Source: Pseudomonas coleopterorum (GTDB lineage: Bacteria > Pseudomonadota > Gammaproteobacteria > Pseudomonadales > Pseudomonadaceae). From it: 64,000 nucleotides of DNA. The stretch is taken from NCBI RefSeq assembly GCF_900105555.1, contig NZ_FNTZ01000001.1, positions 992,001 to 1,056,000 of the forward strand, given 5' to 3'. A model generated the notes under the pieces. The model saw only the letters and a program-made list of their open reading frames with translations, made no database searches and was not told where the DNA came from. Made by a program: the position numbers and the translations under genes. Of the stretch, positions 46,436-55,902 are shown in pieces. Within the stretch, counting starts at the first letter, position 1. Each line of letters begins with the position of its first letter.

Positions 46436-47764
46436 CTACTCGCGAAAGTCTTCACGCGCCAGTCCGTGACGCTGCATCTTTTCGTTCAAGGTCCGCCGGG
46501 GCACTTGCAGGGCTTGCATCACCGCTTTGATGTCACCCCGATGAAGGGCGAGCGCCGCACGCAGGCATTGCGCTTCGAACGCTTCCTGCTGCGCCGCCAA
46601 CGACAGCCCGCCGCCGGATGTTTCCAGGGCAGGCGCGGCCAGCCCCAGCACGTGGCGTTCGGCGGCGTTGGCCAGCTCGCGGACATTGCCGGGCCAATCG
46701 TGGCTGAGCAACTGACTCAGTTGCGTCGAGTTCACCACCGGTACCGGGCGTCCCAGGCGCTTTGCGGTGGCCGCCGTGAAGTGATCGAACAGGCACAGGA
46801 TGTCTTCACGCCGCTCGCGCAGCGGTGGCAGGCGCAGTTCGGCGACATTCAGCCGATAGGCCAGGTCTTCGCGAAACAGCCCGGCCCGGGCCTGCTCCAG
46901 CAGATCGGGCTTGCTGGCCGCGACCAGGCGCAGGTCCACCGCGATGCTCTGGTTGGAGCCCAGGCGTTCGAGCTTCTGCTCCTGCAGCACGCGCAGCAGC
47001 TTGGCTTGCTGGGCCATGGGCAGGCTTTCGATCTCGTCGAGAAACAACGTTCCGCCGTGGGCATATTCCAGCTTGCCGATGCGTTTGCCCTGCGCACCGG
47101 TGAAGGCGCCGCTTTCATGACCGAACAGTTCGGCCTCGAACAACGCCTCGGGAATGGCCGCGCAGTTGAGTGCCACGAACGGCTTTCCGGCGCGCGGACC
47201 GAAATCGTGCAGGCAGCGTGCGACCAACTCCTTGCCGCTGCCGGTCTCGCCGCGGATCACCACATTGACCGGCAGAGAAGCCAGGTCCAGCACCTGCCGA
47301 CGCAGTTGGGCAATGGCGGGCGCCGCGCCGAGCAGGGTCGCCTGCAATTGCTCGCTGAAGTCGGCGCGGTTGTGCAGACGGCGGTTTTCCAGGACCAGCC
47401 GACGCTTGTCCTGGGCACGCCGCAGGCTGCTCAGCAGGCTTTCCGGGCTGAAAGGCTTTTCGAGAAAGTCGTAGGCACCATCGCGCATGGCCTGCACTGC
47501 CATCGGTACGTCACCGTGGCCGGTCAAGAGGATCACCGGCAATTCGGGATCGCGTGCCTGCAGTTGCGCCAGCAGACCAAGCCCGCCCATGCCCGGCATG
47601 CGCACATCGCTGAGGATCACGCCGGGGAAATTCTCTGGCAGCTGGGCCAGGCATTCTTCGGCCTGGCTGAAACGCTGCACCGAAAAGCCACTGAGGCCCA
47701 ACCATTGTTCGACGGCGTCACGAATGCTCGCTTCGTCGTCGATGACCATCACTTGATTGCTCAT
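46436..47764 (-). CDS. mifR: Sigma-54-dependent response regulator (MifR/DctD type)
   Basis: NtrC-family activator of 442 residues: receiver domain with the phospho-acceptor Asp in ILSDVRMPG, AAA+ domain with GETGSGKE (Walker A) and the sigma-54 contact loop GAFTGAQ, and a C-terminal Fis-type HTH (LQVPRRTLNEKMQRHGL). Coupled to the kinase by a four-base overlap. By homology it activates dicarboxylate uptake; the sigma-54 promoter of the adjacent permease supports alpha-ketoglutarate as signal. Confidence 0.92.
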   Translation of the reverse strand: MSNQVMVIDDEASIRDAVEQWLGLSGFSVQRFSQAEECLAQLPENFPGVILSDVRMPGMGGLGLLAQLQARDPELPVILLTGHGDVPMAVQAMRDGAYDFLEKPFSPESLLSSLRRAQDKRRLVLENRRLHNRADFSEQLQATLLGAAPAIAQLRRQVLDLASLPVNVVIRGETGSGKELVARCLHDFGPRAGKPFVALNCAAIPEALFEAELFGHESGAFTGAQGKRIGKLEYAHGGTLFLDEIESLPMAQQAKLLRVLQEQKLERLGSNQSIAVDLRLVAASKPDLLEQARAGLFREDLAYRLNVAELRLPPLRERREDILCLFDHFTAATAKRLGRPVPVVNSTQLSQLLSHDWPGNVRELANAAERHVLGLAAPALETSGGGLSLAAQQEAFEAQCLRAALALHRGDIKAVMQALQVPRRTLNEKMQRHGLAREDFRE

Positions 47765-49515
47765 GCAGGCTCCTTGTCGAGGGGCAGGGCGAGGGTGAAG
47801 CGAGCGCCACGCTCCAGGTTTTCCGCGCTCAGCTGACCATCGTGTTCATGGGCGATCGCCAGCGAGACCGCCAGCCCCAGGCCAAGCCCTTCGCCGATCG
47901 GCTTGGTGGTGAAAAACGGATCGAACAAATGCTCGATGTGTTCACTGGCAATGCCGCTGCCACTGTCGGCGATGCCTAGATGCCAGTGTTCGCCGTGAAT
48001 CTGCAGGGTGATGTGCAAGTCCTTGGCCGGCTCGCTGCTCATGGCGTCCAGCGCATTGCGCAACAGGTTGATCATCACCTGTTCCAGGCGAATGGCGTCG
48101 CCGCGCACGTAGGCAGGCCGACTGACCTGCAGATGCAGGCGGACCCCGGCTGCCTGCAGAGGCGTTTCCAGCAACTGCAGGGCCTGATCCAGCACCCGCG
48201 CCAGATCGAGTCGTTCGCGTACGCCGGCCGGGCTCTTGCGGGCGAAGGTTTTCAAGTGTGTGGTCAGCGCCGCCATGCGTGTCAGCATCTGCTCCAGCGG
48301 CGCCAGCGCCTGGCGCGCCGCATCGATGCGGTCCTGATCGAGGAGCAGCCGCAGGCTTGCCAGCTGCATGCGCTGGGCCGTCAGCGGTTGGCTGATCTCG
48401 TGGGCCAACGCAGCCGACATCTGGCCCAGGGCGGCCAGCTTCGCCGCCTGAACCAGACCTTCCTGGGCGTCGCGCAATTCGCGGGTGCGTGCTCGTACCA
48501 GCGACTCCAGTTGCTCGCGCCCGCGCTGGCGCAGGGCGGCCAGACGACGGCGCTGGTTCAGCCACAAGCCACCGAAGACCAGGCTCAGCCACACGCCCAC
48601 CGCTGCCAGCGCGGCATTGCGGCTGTCCTCGTTGCCCGCGACGGGTGGCTTGAGCAGGTGCAAGGTCCAGCCTTCACTGGCCATCGGCAACGATGCCCAC
48701 AGATAGTCGGCTGTGCCCTGTGGGCCGTTGACCCGTACTTGCCTGGCTGCGGCGTCGAGCGTGTCCAGCACCTGGTAATCCAGCGGCTGCACGGCTTGAT
48801 CATGATACTGGCGAGTGCGCTGCAACTCAGCGCGGTCGGCATCGCTCAAGGCGTGCAGCGTGCGATAGCGCCAGCCCGGCCGATTGGCGATGAACACCAC
48901 GCCCCGTGCATCGCTGACCAGCAGGGTGTCAGGCCCCTGCGCCCATTCCTGTTCCAGCTCGGGCAGTTCCAGCTTGACCACCATGGCACCGAGAAAACCG
49001 TCCCGAGCGTCCTTGATGGCGCTGGACAGGAAATAGCCGGGGATACCGCTGGTCACGCCCACGGCATAGAAACGCCCGCTGCCTTGGCTGACCGACTGGC
49101 TGAAATAAGGCCGGAACGCATAGTTGTGACCCACATAGCTGGTGGGCAGGCGCCAGTTGCTGGCGGCCACCGCCAGACCTGCGTGATCGAGCAGTTCCAG
49201 AGTCGAGGAGCGAGCTGCCGCGTTGATGCGCTCCAGCTTGCGGTTCAGCACATCCTGGGTGGCCGCGTCGATCGGCCCCTGCAACGCCTGCCGCAGTTGC
49301 GGATCCAGCGCCAGCACGGCGGGCAGGGTGCGGTAGCGCTCGATCAGCGTGTGCAGGCTGTTGGCGTACAGTGCCAGCTGGCCATTGCTGCGCGACGCCT
49401 CTTCGTTCTGGGCCAGTCGCTGGGCATGGCCGCTGGCCCAGACGGCGGACAGCACCGCGCCGGCCACGATGGCCAGCACAATGGCGGTCAGGCGCAGGGC
49501 ACGGGAGTCGATCAC
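47761..49515 (-). CDS. mifS: Sensor histidine kinase (MifS/DctB type)
   Basis: Membrane sensor of 584 residues. N-terminal TM helix (residues 10-28), a periplasmic double-PAS-like (dCache) domain with NYAFRPYFSQSVSQGSGRFY, a second TM near residue 310, a coiled coil, phospho-acceptor His in ALAHEISQPL near residue 373, and a HATPase with NALDAMSS, DSGSGI and GLGLGLA. It starts at GTG with no strong ribosome site, 23 bp behind bglX, and could share its transcript. Confidence 0.92.
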   Translation of the reverse strand: MIDSRALRLTAIVLAIVAGAVLSAVWASGHAQRLAQNEEASRSNGQLALYANSLHTLIERYRTLPAVLALDPQLRQALQGPIDAATQDVLNRKLERINAAARSSTLELLDHAGLAVAASNWRLPTSYVGHNYAFRPYFSQSVSQGSGRFYAVGVTSGIPGYFLSSAIKDARDGFLGAMVVKLELPELEQEWAQGPDTLLVSDARGVVFIANRPGWRYRTLHALSDADRAELQRTRQYHDQAVQPLDYQVLDTLDAAARQVRVNGPQGTADYLWASLPMASEGWTLHLLKPPVAGNEDSRNAALAAVGVWLSLVFGGLWLNQRRRLAALRQRGREQLESLVRARTRELRDAQEGLVQAAKLAALGQMSAALAHEISQPLTAQRMQLASLRLLLDQDRIDAARQALAPLEQMLTRMAALTTHLKTFARKSPAGVRERLDLARVLDQALQLLETPLQAAGVRLHLQVSRPAYVRGDAIRLEQVMINLLRNALDAMSSEPAKDLHITLQIHGEHWHLGIADSGSGIASEHIEHLFDPFFTTKPIGEGLGLGLAVSLAIAHEHDGQLSAENLERGARFTLALPLDKEPA

Positions 49516-49538
49516 GGGCGCTACTCGACCATTGCCGG

Positions 49539-51830
49539 CTACAACAACTCGAAGTTCGCCTCTTTCACGTCGTCGGAATCCAGCCCGATCATGACAGTGA
49601 ATTGACCCGCTTCCGCTGCACGAACCAGTTGCTGGTCATAGAACTTCAGATCGTCCTCGACGATGTCGAAGGTCAGGGTCTGGCTTTCGCCCGGCTTGAG
49701 CATCAGCTTGCGGAAATGCTTGAGCTCCTTGACCGGTCGGGCCATGGAAGCGGCCACGTCGCGCACATACAACTGCACCACGGCTTCGCCCGCGACCTTG
49801 CCGATGTTGCGTACGTTGATGCTGGCGGTGACCTTGCCATCGCGGCTCATACGCTTGCTCGACAGCTTGACGTCCGACAGGCTGAAATCGGTGTAGCTCA
49901 AGCCGTAGCCGAAGGGGTACAGCGGACCTTGCTCGCTATCGAAATATTGGGAACTGTAGTTGCCCGGATGCCCTGGCGTGAATGGCCGGCCAATGCTCAA
50001 GTGGCTGTAGTAAAGCGGCACCTGGCCGACCGAGCGCGGGAAGGTGACGGGCAGCTTGCCGGACGGATTGTAGTCACCGAACAGCACATCGGCGATGGCA
50101 TTGCCACCTTCGGTGCCGGCGTACCAGGTTTCCAGAACGGCGTCGGCCTGGCGCTGCTGCTCGCCAATGGCCAGGGGGCGACCGTTCATCAACACCAGCA
50201 CCAGCGGCTTGCCAGTGGCGCGCAGGGCGGTAATCAAGGCCTGCTGGGTGCGAGGCAGATCGAGGGCGACGCGGCTGGCCGATTCATGGCTCATGCCACG
50301 CCATTCGCCGACCGCCGCGACGATCACATCGGCATCACGTGCCGCCGTGAGCGCTTCGTCGATCAGGGCCTGGCTGGAGCGTGGGTCCAATGCGTGCTTC
50401 ATGTGCTCGGGGTTGAAGTGGGTGATGAAGTCAATGGTGGCGCGGTCATCGGTGACGTTCGCGCCCTTGGCGTAGGTCACCTTGGCGGGATCGGTCACGG
50501 CATTGCGCAGGCCGCTGAGCAGTGTCACTGACTGCCCGGCGATACCTGCCGCCGACCAACTGCCGAGCATGTCGTCGGGTGAGTCGGCCAGCGGACCGAC
50601 GAGGGCGATGCGCGCGTCCTTTTTCAGCGGCAGTGTCTGTTTCTGGTTCTTCAGCAGGACCAGGGTCTTGCGGGCTACGTCGCGGGCTTCGGCGCGATGC
50701 ATGCGGCTTTCCGCGTTGACATCGACCGGATCATCCTGTGCCTTGCCGATACGCAGGTAGGGGTTGGCGAACAGGCCCATGTCGTACTTGGCGCCCAGCA
50801 CTTCACGTACGGCGTTGTCGAGGTCGGCCTGGGTGATCTCGCCGCTCTTGAGCAGATCCGGAAGGTACTCACCGTAGGCAAAGTCGTTCATGCTCATGTC
50901 GATGCCGGCCTTGATTGCCAGTTTCGCCGCCTCGCGGTCATCGGCGGCCACACCGTGCTTGATCAGCTCATGGATGGCACCGTGGTCGCTGATGGTGATG
51001 CCCTTGAACCCCCATTGTTTGCGCAGTACATCCTGCATCAGCCAGGTGTTGGACGTCGCCGGCACGCCGTTGATCGAGTTCAAGGCGACCATCATGCCGC
51101 CCGTGCCGGCATCGACGGTGGCGCGGTAGGGCGGCAGGTAGTCCTGGAACATGCGCTGCGGGCTCATGTCCACGGTGTTGTAGTCGCGACCGCCTTCGAT
51201 GGCGCCGTACAGGGCGAAGTGCTTGGCGCTGGCCATCATCCGGTCCGGATTGGCCGGGCTCGGCCCCTGGATGTTCTCGACCATCACCCGGGCGATCTTC
51301 GACACCAGGTAGGTATCCTCGCCAAACCCCTCGCTGGTCCGGCCCCAGCGTGGATCGCGCGAGATGTCGACCATTGGCCCGAAGGTCATGTCGATACCGT
51401 CGGCAGCCGCTTCTGCGGTCGAGGTCCTGGCACTCAGGGCGATGGCGTCCATGTCCCAGCTTGCCGCCAGACCCAGACTGATCGGGAACTGCGTGCGGTG
51501 GCCGTGGATCACGTCGTAGGCGAAGAACATCGGAATCTTCAGACGGCTGCGCTGGGCTGCATCCTGCATGGGCCGGTTTTCCGTCCGGGTGACCGAGTTG
51601 AACGTGCCGCCGATACGCCCCGCGGCAATCTCCGCTTCGATGCGCTGATGGGTCATTTCCCCACCGATGGAAATCAGCCGCAACTGGCCGATCTTCTCGT
51701 CGACGGTCATGCGTGCGAGCAGGTCGGCAACGAAGGCCTCCTTGCTCTGCGGACCTTGGGAAGGGCTTTCGGCATGCGCGGATTGCAAGGCCAGGCCGAC
51801 GACGACGCCCAGCAGACACAGCTTGTTCAT
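49539..51830 (-). CDS. bglX: Periplasmic beta-glucosidase (GH3)
   Basis: Glycoside hydrolase family 3 enzyme of 763 residues that hydrolyses terminal beta-glucosides. A signal peptide ends at SAHAES (residue 21). The N-terminal barrel carries the nucleophile Asp in GITISDHGA near residue 285; a second alpha/beta domain and a C-terminal fibronectin-III-like domain follow, normal for BglX. The frame is open far upstream of the ATG (antisense to the methyltransferase), but the signal peptide fixes the start. Confidence 0.95.
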   Translation of the reverse strand: MNKLCLLGVVVGLALQSAHAESPSQGPQSKEAFVADLLARMTVDEKIGQLRLISIGGEMTHQRIEAEIAAGRIGGTFNSVTRTENRPMQDAAQRSRLKIPMFFAYDVIHGHRTQFPISLGLAASWDMDAIALSARTSTAEAAADGIDMTFGPMVDISRDPRWGRTSEGFGEDTYLVSKIARVMVENIQGPSPANPDRMMASAKHFALYGAIEGGRDYNTVDMSPQRMFQDYLPPYRATVDAGTGGMMVALNSINGVPATSNTWLMQDVLRKQWGFKGITISDHGAIHELIKHGVAADDREAAKLAIKAGIDMSMNDFAYGEYLPDLLKSGEITQADLDNAVREVLGAKYDMGLFANPYLRIGKAQDDPVDVNAESRMHRAEARDVARKTLVLLKNQKQTLPLKKDARIALVGPLADSPDDMLGSWSAAGIAGQSVTLLSGLRNAVTDPAKVTYAKGANVTDDRATIDFITHFNPEHMKHALDPRSSQALIDEALTAARDADVIVAAVGEWRGMSHESASRVALDLPRTQQALITALRATGKPLVLVLMNGRPLAIGEQQRQADAVLETWYAGTEGGNAIADVLFGDYNPSGKLPVTFPRSVGQVPLYYSHLSIGRPFTPGHPGNYSSQYFDSEQGPLYPFGYGLSYTDFSLSDVKLSSKRMSRDGKVTASINVRNIGKVAGEAVVQLYVRDVAASMARPVKELKHFRKLMLKPGESQTLTFDIVEDDLKFYDQQLVRAAEAGQFTVMIGLDSDDVKEANFELL

Positions 51831-52055
51831 GGAGTTCTTCTCTTTGGCGTACCGCACAGGATGCTGCAGCCAGTGACAGGTGGCAGTGTTTTTGTAGTTC
51901 GTGGGAGGTGTTTTAACGTATCGGCGCCGGTCAATCCAGTCAGGTGCCAGGATTGATACAAATGCATCCATGACAGTGAGGGCAAATCCATTTTCCCCAA
52001 GTCCATGCACACCCACTAAAATGCCCGCCTGAACACACCCGAGATCCGTTTCGCC

Positions 52056-53252
52056 ATGCCCGTCACCGACCCCCGCGCCGAATTCCTTGCTTCGCTCGAC
52101 ACCAGCCTGGCGCAGAACGCTTTCATCAAGCTGGTGCTGGCTCGTCACGTCGGCCAGGAGCCGGACCTGCAGCGCCTGATCGTCAAGCTGGCGACCATCA
52201 AGGGCGAGGCGTGCCTGTCGTTCGTGTACCGCTACAAGACGCGCGACATCACCAAGAATTTCAGTTTGGTCGACGGTCAGCAGTTCATTGCCGAGGCCTT
52301 GCCCGACACCTTCAAGAACGCCCATCTGCTGACCCTGACCGACGAGCTGCAGCTCGAATTCAGCAAGAAGAACAAGGCCAGCCTGCACCGCAGCAAGCAA
52401 CAGCAGGAACGGGCTGCGCCAGAGTTGGGCCACGATCGGGAGAAGAAACGCTTCCTCGAACTGAACCGGCCGTTCCTGCAGGACCTGGGCGTGACCGACA
52501 AGCAGCAGCAGTTGATCCCGTCGATGTCGCGTAAGTGGAAACAGATCAACAAGTTCATCGAGGTGTTTTCCCACGCGTTCGCCACGTCCCGGCTGGCCAG
52601 GGCCGACGCACCGGTGCGGGTCGCCGACTTCGGCTCGGGCAAGGGCTACCTGACCTTCGCCATCCACGACTACCTGGCCAACTCCCTGCAGCGTCAGGCA
52701 CAGGTCACAGGCGTGGAACTGCGCCCTGACATGGTCGAGCTGTGCAACGCCGCAGCCGCTGGGCTGGACCATCCGGGGCTGGTGTTCGAATGCGGCGACG
52801 TACGTTCGGTGGTGCCCAGCGAAATCGATGTGATGATCGCCCTGCATGCCTGCGACATCGCCACCGACTACGCCATTCATACCGGTATCCGCTGCGGCGC
52901 GGCGATCATCATGTGCTCGCCGTGCTGCCACAAGGAAATCCGCCTGCAGATCCAGAGCCCGGGCCTGCTCAAGCCCATGCTGCAATACGGCCTGCACCTG
53001 GGCCAGCAGGCCGAGATGGTCACCGACAGCCTGCGCGCCCTGCTGCTGGACGCCTGCGGTTATGAAACCAAGGTGTTCGAGTTCATTTCCCTGGAACACA
53101 CCAACAAGAACAAGATGATTCTGGCGGTCAAACGTGACACCTCCGGCCCGTCCGCTGAAGCGCTGGCCAAAATCGAAGAGCTGAAGGCGTTCTACGGCAT
53201 TCGCGAGCAGCGCCTGCAGACCTTGCTGCAGGAAGACGGCCTGTTGGGCTAG
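52056..53252 (+). CDS. SAM-dependent methyltransferase (Methyltransf_32/GSTCD-like)
   Basis: Rossmann-type methyltransferase of 398 residues. Motif I DFGSGKGYLTF lies near residue 190, VTGVELRPDMVELCN (motif II) follows, and ALHACDIATD with MCSPCCHKEI near residue 285 is typical of this family, including a Cys pair. About 180 N-terminal residues form a family-specific domain. Homologues may modify RNA or protein; the target is unknown. Confidence 0.87.
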   Translation: MPVTDPRAEFLASLDTSLAQNAFIKLVLARHVGQEPDLQRLIVKLATIKGEACLSFVYRYKTRDITKNFSLVDGQQFIAEALPDTFKNAHLLTLTDELQLEFSKKNKASLHRSKQQQERAAPELGHDREKKRFLELNRPFLQDLGVTDKQQQLIPSMSRKWKQINKFIEVFSHAFATSRLARADAPVRVADFGSGKGYLTFAIHDYLANSLQRQAQVTGVELRPDMVELCNAAAAGLDHPGLVFECGDVRSVVPSEIDVMIALHACDIATDYAIHTGIRCGAAIIMCSPCCHKEIRLQIQSPGLLKPMLQYGLHLGQQAEMVTDSLRALLLDACGYETKVFEFISLEHTNKNKMILAVKRDTSGPSAEALAKIEELKAFYGIREQRLQTLLQEDGLLG

Positions 53253-53264
53253 CTTGCTGTGAGG

Positions 53265-53288
53265 CGTCGACACTACAAGTCGTCGACG
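53265..53288. promoter_or_regulatory. Inverted repeat upstream of the LuxR-type gene
   Basis: CGTCGAC (53265-53271) and GTCGACG (53282-53288) lie just past the methyltransferase stop and about 60 bp before the HTH gene. It could be an operator or a small hairpin. Confidence 0.35.
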
Positions 53289-53348
53289 TTGTGACCCACC
53301 CTTGGCGAGCGCCACCATGAGCGCTCAAGTCAAGGGTTGGAGTTCGCA

Positions 53349-53561
53349 GTGACGCTCGACATCAAGCTGACGCCGCGCGAGCAGGAAGTGCTCGTCTGGA
53401 GCGGCAGAGGCAAGTCCTCGTGGGAAATCTCGCGCATATTGGCCTGTTCCGAGGCTACGGTTAACTTTCACTTTGCCAACATCCGCCGCAAGTTCGCCGT
53501 GGGCTCGCGCAGCGTGGCCGTGCTGCTGGCGCTGGAGAAAGGATTGATATCGCTGTGCTGA
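53349..53561 (+). CDS. LuxR/GerE-type HTH solo, 70 residues
   Basis: A stand-alone GerE domain: LTPREQEVLVWSGRGKSSWE, then the recognition helix in EISRILACSEATVNFHFANIRRKF. No sensor domain is present; the whole protein is about one DNA-binding domain. A GTG with GGAG six bases before it is preferred over a TTG four codons upstream. It converges on the SIR2-fold gene with 12 bp between the stop codons. Target unknown. Confidence 0.75.
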   Translation: MTLDIKLTPREQEVLVWSGRGKSSWEISRILACSEATVNFHFANIRRKFAVGSRSVAVLLALEKGLISLC

Positions 53562-53577
53562 AGGCGTTTGCCTTCAG
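53558..53577. terminator. Hairpin spanning both stop codons
   Basis: Perfect 8-bp repeat CTGAAGGC-GTTT-GCCTTCAG that contains the LuxR-solo stop and the SIR2-like stop. It is probably a compact shared terminator. Confidence 0.6.
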
Positions 53578-54593
53578 CGACGCTTCTTCACAACGGCGGG
53601 CACCGGCACGTTCAACTGAGCATTGCCCAAGCCGTGACTGGTTGCGTCGAAGAAATGCAGGATTTTGCCGCAGTCGGCGAACAGTGCTGTGAAACGCTGC
53701 TTCTGGCTGATGATCCAGGCATCGCTGAGCGGGAAGATCGAAACGTAGAACGTCTGCGCAGGCGCCTGGCGCAGGGCCTGGAGAATGTGCGCGTCGTCGC
53801 TGTCCAGGTTGTGGCCGAAAATGCACAACGTGCCGTCCTGTCGGCTCAACTCCCCGTGGCACCAGCTCAGGTAATCGGAATCGCGGATGCTGCACAGCTT
53901 CTGTGCGCTGGGGCCCTCGTTGACCAGCAGTGGTACATCACCGGGGGTGTTGATCGCAAAGCCGTCGAGCAAGGCCTCGCCCTCGGCGGTGCGCTGCCGG
54001 GTCGTGCCGTCGCTGTTCTTGATCAGGTGCAGGCCGCCGTGCAGGTACAGCACGCGGCATTCCTGGGAGGCCGTGCGGCGGATATCGAAACCGGTATCCA
54101 CGTCCATCAGCTCGGCGAAACCCTGCGGGTCATGCTGCACGGCCCAGGGGCAGAGCAGGTCGTAATTGCTGCTGTACACGGTGTCGAACGAGCGCAGTTC
54201 ACGGTTCAGAACCGCCAAGCGTTGCTGGTCGAGCAGGCGATAGGGGATGTGCACGCTGCGCACCGCGTGGATCAGCGCTTCCTTGATCGCATAGTAGCGG
54301 TTGAGCGGGGCGGTCGAACTGATCGCCAGGGCCGCGTTGACCCGCACGGTGCTGTTGAGCACGGTCAGCACCTGTTCGAAACTCTGGGTCTGCAGCGACT
54401 TGAACAAGGCCAGGTCGGTCTGGCTCAACGGTTTGTTGCGCACCTTTTGCGCGCGCTCGAACAACGCGTCGTAGGCGAAGCTGCGCCAGACCGCACGGCT
54501 GGCGCCGTTGCCCAGCAGCAGGCTTTGCGCAGGCTGGCGAGTGTGCAGGGTCTGCCAGTCGTCGAGGTGGGCGTCGAAGGTGTCATGTGCCAT
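53574..54593 (-). CDS. SIR2-fold protein (DUF4917-like)
   Basis: Soluble protein of 339 residues with the marks of a SIR2-type NAD-binding fold: LLLGNGASR (residues 25-33), SSNYD (141-145, equivalent of TTNYD), the putative catalytic His185-Gly in LYLHGGLH, and IFGHNLDSDDAHIL near residue 270. There is no TIR, nuclease or STAND partner domain. Bacterial SIR2 proteins of this kind include NAD-hydrolysing defence effectors, but housekeeping roles are equally possible. The ATG with MAHDTFDAHLDDW was chosen. Confidence 0.75.
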   Translation of the reverse strand: MAHDTFDAHLDDWQTLHTRQPAQSLLLGNGASRAVWRSFAYDALFERAQKVRNKPLSQTDLALFKSLQTQSFEQVLTVLNSTVRVNAALAISSTAPLNRYYAIKEALIHAVRSVHIPYRLLDQQRLAVLNRELRSFDTVYSSNYDLLCPWAVQHDPQGFAELMDVDTGFDIRRTASQECRVLYLHGGLHLIKNSDGTTRQRTAEGEALLDGFAINTPGDVPLLVNEGPSAQKLCSIRDSDYLSWCHGELSRQDGTLCIFGHNLDSDDAHILQALRQAPAQTFYVSIFPLSDAWIISQKQRFTALFADCGKILHFFDATSHGLGNAQLNVPVPAVVKKRR

Positions 54594-54733
54594 GGTGATG
54601 ATTCGTTCTACTCGTGTCTTGGACAAGGGCGCGACTCTAGCACGCCATCTCCTGTCATCCGACGCCGTCTATGCTGGGTCGGTTCATCGGTATCTTGCGA
54701 TGCCGTTTTCGATCACCTCTGAAAGGACTACGC

Positions 54734-55804
54734 ATGTTGACATCCCTGTACAAGACCCTGTGCCTGACCGCCGCCCTCGGCGCCGCTGCCTCGGCCCACG
54801 GGCAAACGCCCGAACAGTTGGCCCATGCCGCCAACATTCCCTATCCCGCCGTCATCGCTCATCGGGGTGCCTCGTACGATGCTCCGGAATCTACCCTGCC
54901 GGCCTACCTGCTGGCGCGTGACCTGGGCGCCGACTACCTGGAGCTCGACGTGCAACGCACCCGCGATGGGCAGTTGATCGCGCTGCACGACGACACCCTG
55001 CTGCGCACCACCGACATCGCCAGCAAATTCCCCGAGCGCCAGGACAAGCCGGTCAGCGACTTCACCCTGGCGGAGCTGAAAATCCTCGACGCCGGCAGTT
55101 GGTTCAATGCTGCGCACCCGCAGCGTGCCCGTGACAGCTACAAGGGTCTGAAGATTCTCACGCTGGACGAAGTGCTCGACGTCGCCCAGGACGGTACCCA
55201 CAAACCTGGGGTGTACATCGAAACCAAGGTACCGCAGCAGTTTCCCGGTATCGAACGCGATCTCAAGGCCAAGCTTGCCCAACGGGGCTGGCTGGATGGT
55301 CAGCATCGCGTGGTGCTGCAGACGTTCGAGAAAAACAGTCTGGAATTGCTGGCCAAGGAAATGCCTCAGGTGCCCAAGGTGTTGTTGCTGTGGGTCGGCG
55401 AGGGCAGCATCGAGCCCACATCCACGGTGTCGTTCGCAGCGTCCGGCATGACCGACAAGGCGGCGTACTATGCCCAGCAGCAGCCCCGTGATCGCGCCGA
55501 GTTCGAGCGCTGGCTCGACATCGCCAAGGCCAACGGTGCGGTGGGCACCGGGCCTTCGGCCGCATTGACCGGGGGAGGAGATCAGAGCTACATGGACCTG
55601 GTCCAGCCCTGGATGAACCAGTTGACCCATGACAAGGGCTTGCTGGTGCACGTGTACACGGTCGACGAGGCGGTTGATTTCAAGAAGGTCAGCGAGGCGG
55701 GCGTGGACGGTATCTTCACCAACCGTGCCAGCGAGTTGCTCAAGTTCTACAATCGTCCTGCCGCGGAATCCGTCGATCAGATCCTAAGACGACACGATTA
55801 TTGA
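54734..55804 (+). CDS. glpQ: Glycerophosphodiester phosphodiesterase, periplasmic
   Basis: Hydrolyses glycerophosphodiesters to glycerol-3-phosphate and an alcohol. The 356-residue protein has a signal peptide ending near ASAHGQT, the catalytic IAHRGAS (His and Arg) with APESTLPAY, and the metal-binding LELDVQRTRDGQLIALHDD. AAAGGA precedes the ATG giving MLTSLYKTL. Single gene. Confidence 0.94.
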   Translation: MLTSLYKTLCLTAALGAAASAHGQTPEQLAHAANIPYPAVIAHRGASYDAPESTLPAYLLARDLGADYLELDVQRTRDGQLIALHDDTLLRTTDIASKFPERQDKPVSDFTLAELKILDAGSWFNAAHPQRARDSYKGLKILTLDEVLDVAQDGTHKPGVYIETKVPQQFPGIERDLKAKLAQRGWLDGQHRVVLQTFEKNSLELLAKEMPQVPKVLLLWVGEGSIEPTSTVSFAASGMTDKAAYYAQQQPRDRAEFERWLDIAKANGAVGTGPSAALTGGGDQSYMDLVQPWMNQLTHDKGLLVHVYTVDEAVDFKKVSEAGVDGIFTNRASELLKFYNRPAAESVDQILRRHDY

Positions 55805-55820
55805 AGGCCGGACATGAAAA

Positions 55821-55880
55821 CGGCGCGAATCCGGTTGCTCGGCCCCTGAGTGTTACAGGAGCAAGAGCGGATTCGCGCCG
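55821..55880. terminator. Long hairpin between glpQ and the small exported protein gene
   Basis: A perfect 13-bp inverted repeat CGGCGCGAATCCG / CGGATTCGCGCCG extends inward by GTTGCTC/GAGCAA. The genes converge here, so it can terminate both; no T-run is present. Confidence 0.6.
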
Positions 55881-55902
55881 CCGGGTGGGCGGGTGCAGTC
55901 GG

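Noticed and set aside
51831..53318. About 500 further open codons upstream of the bglX ATG
   Set aside because: They lie antisense to the methyltransferase. The signal peptide and family alignment fix the bglX start at 51830.
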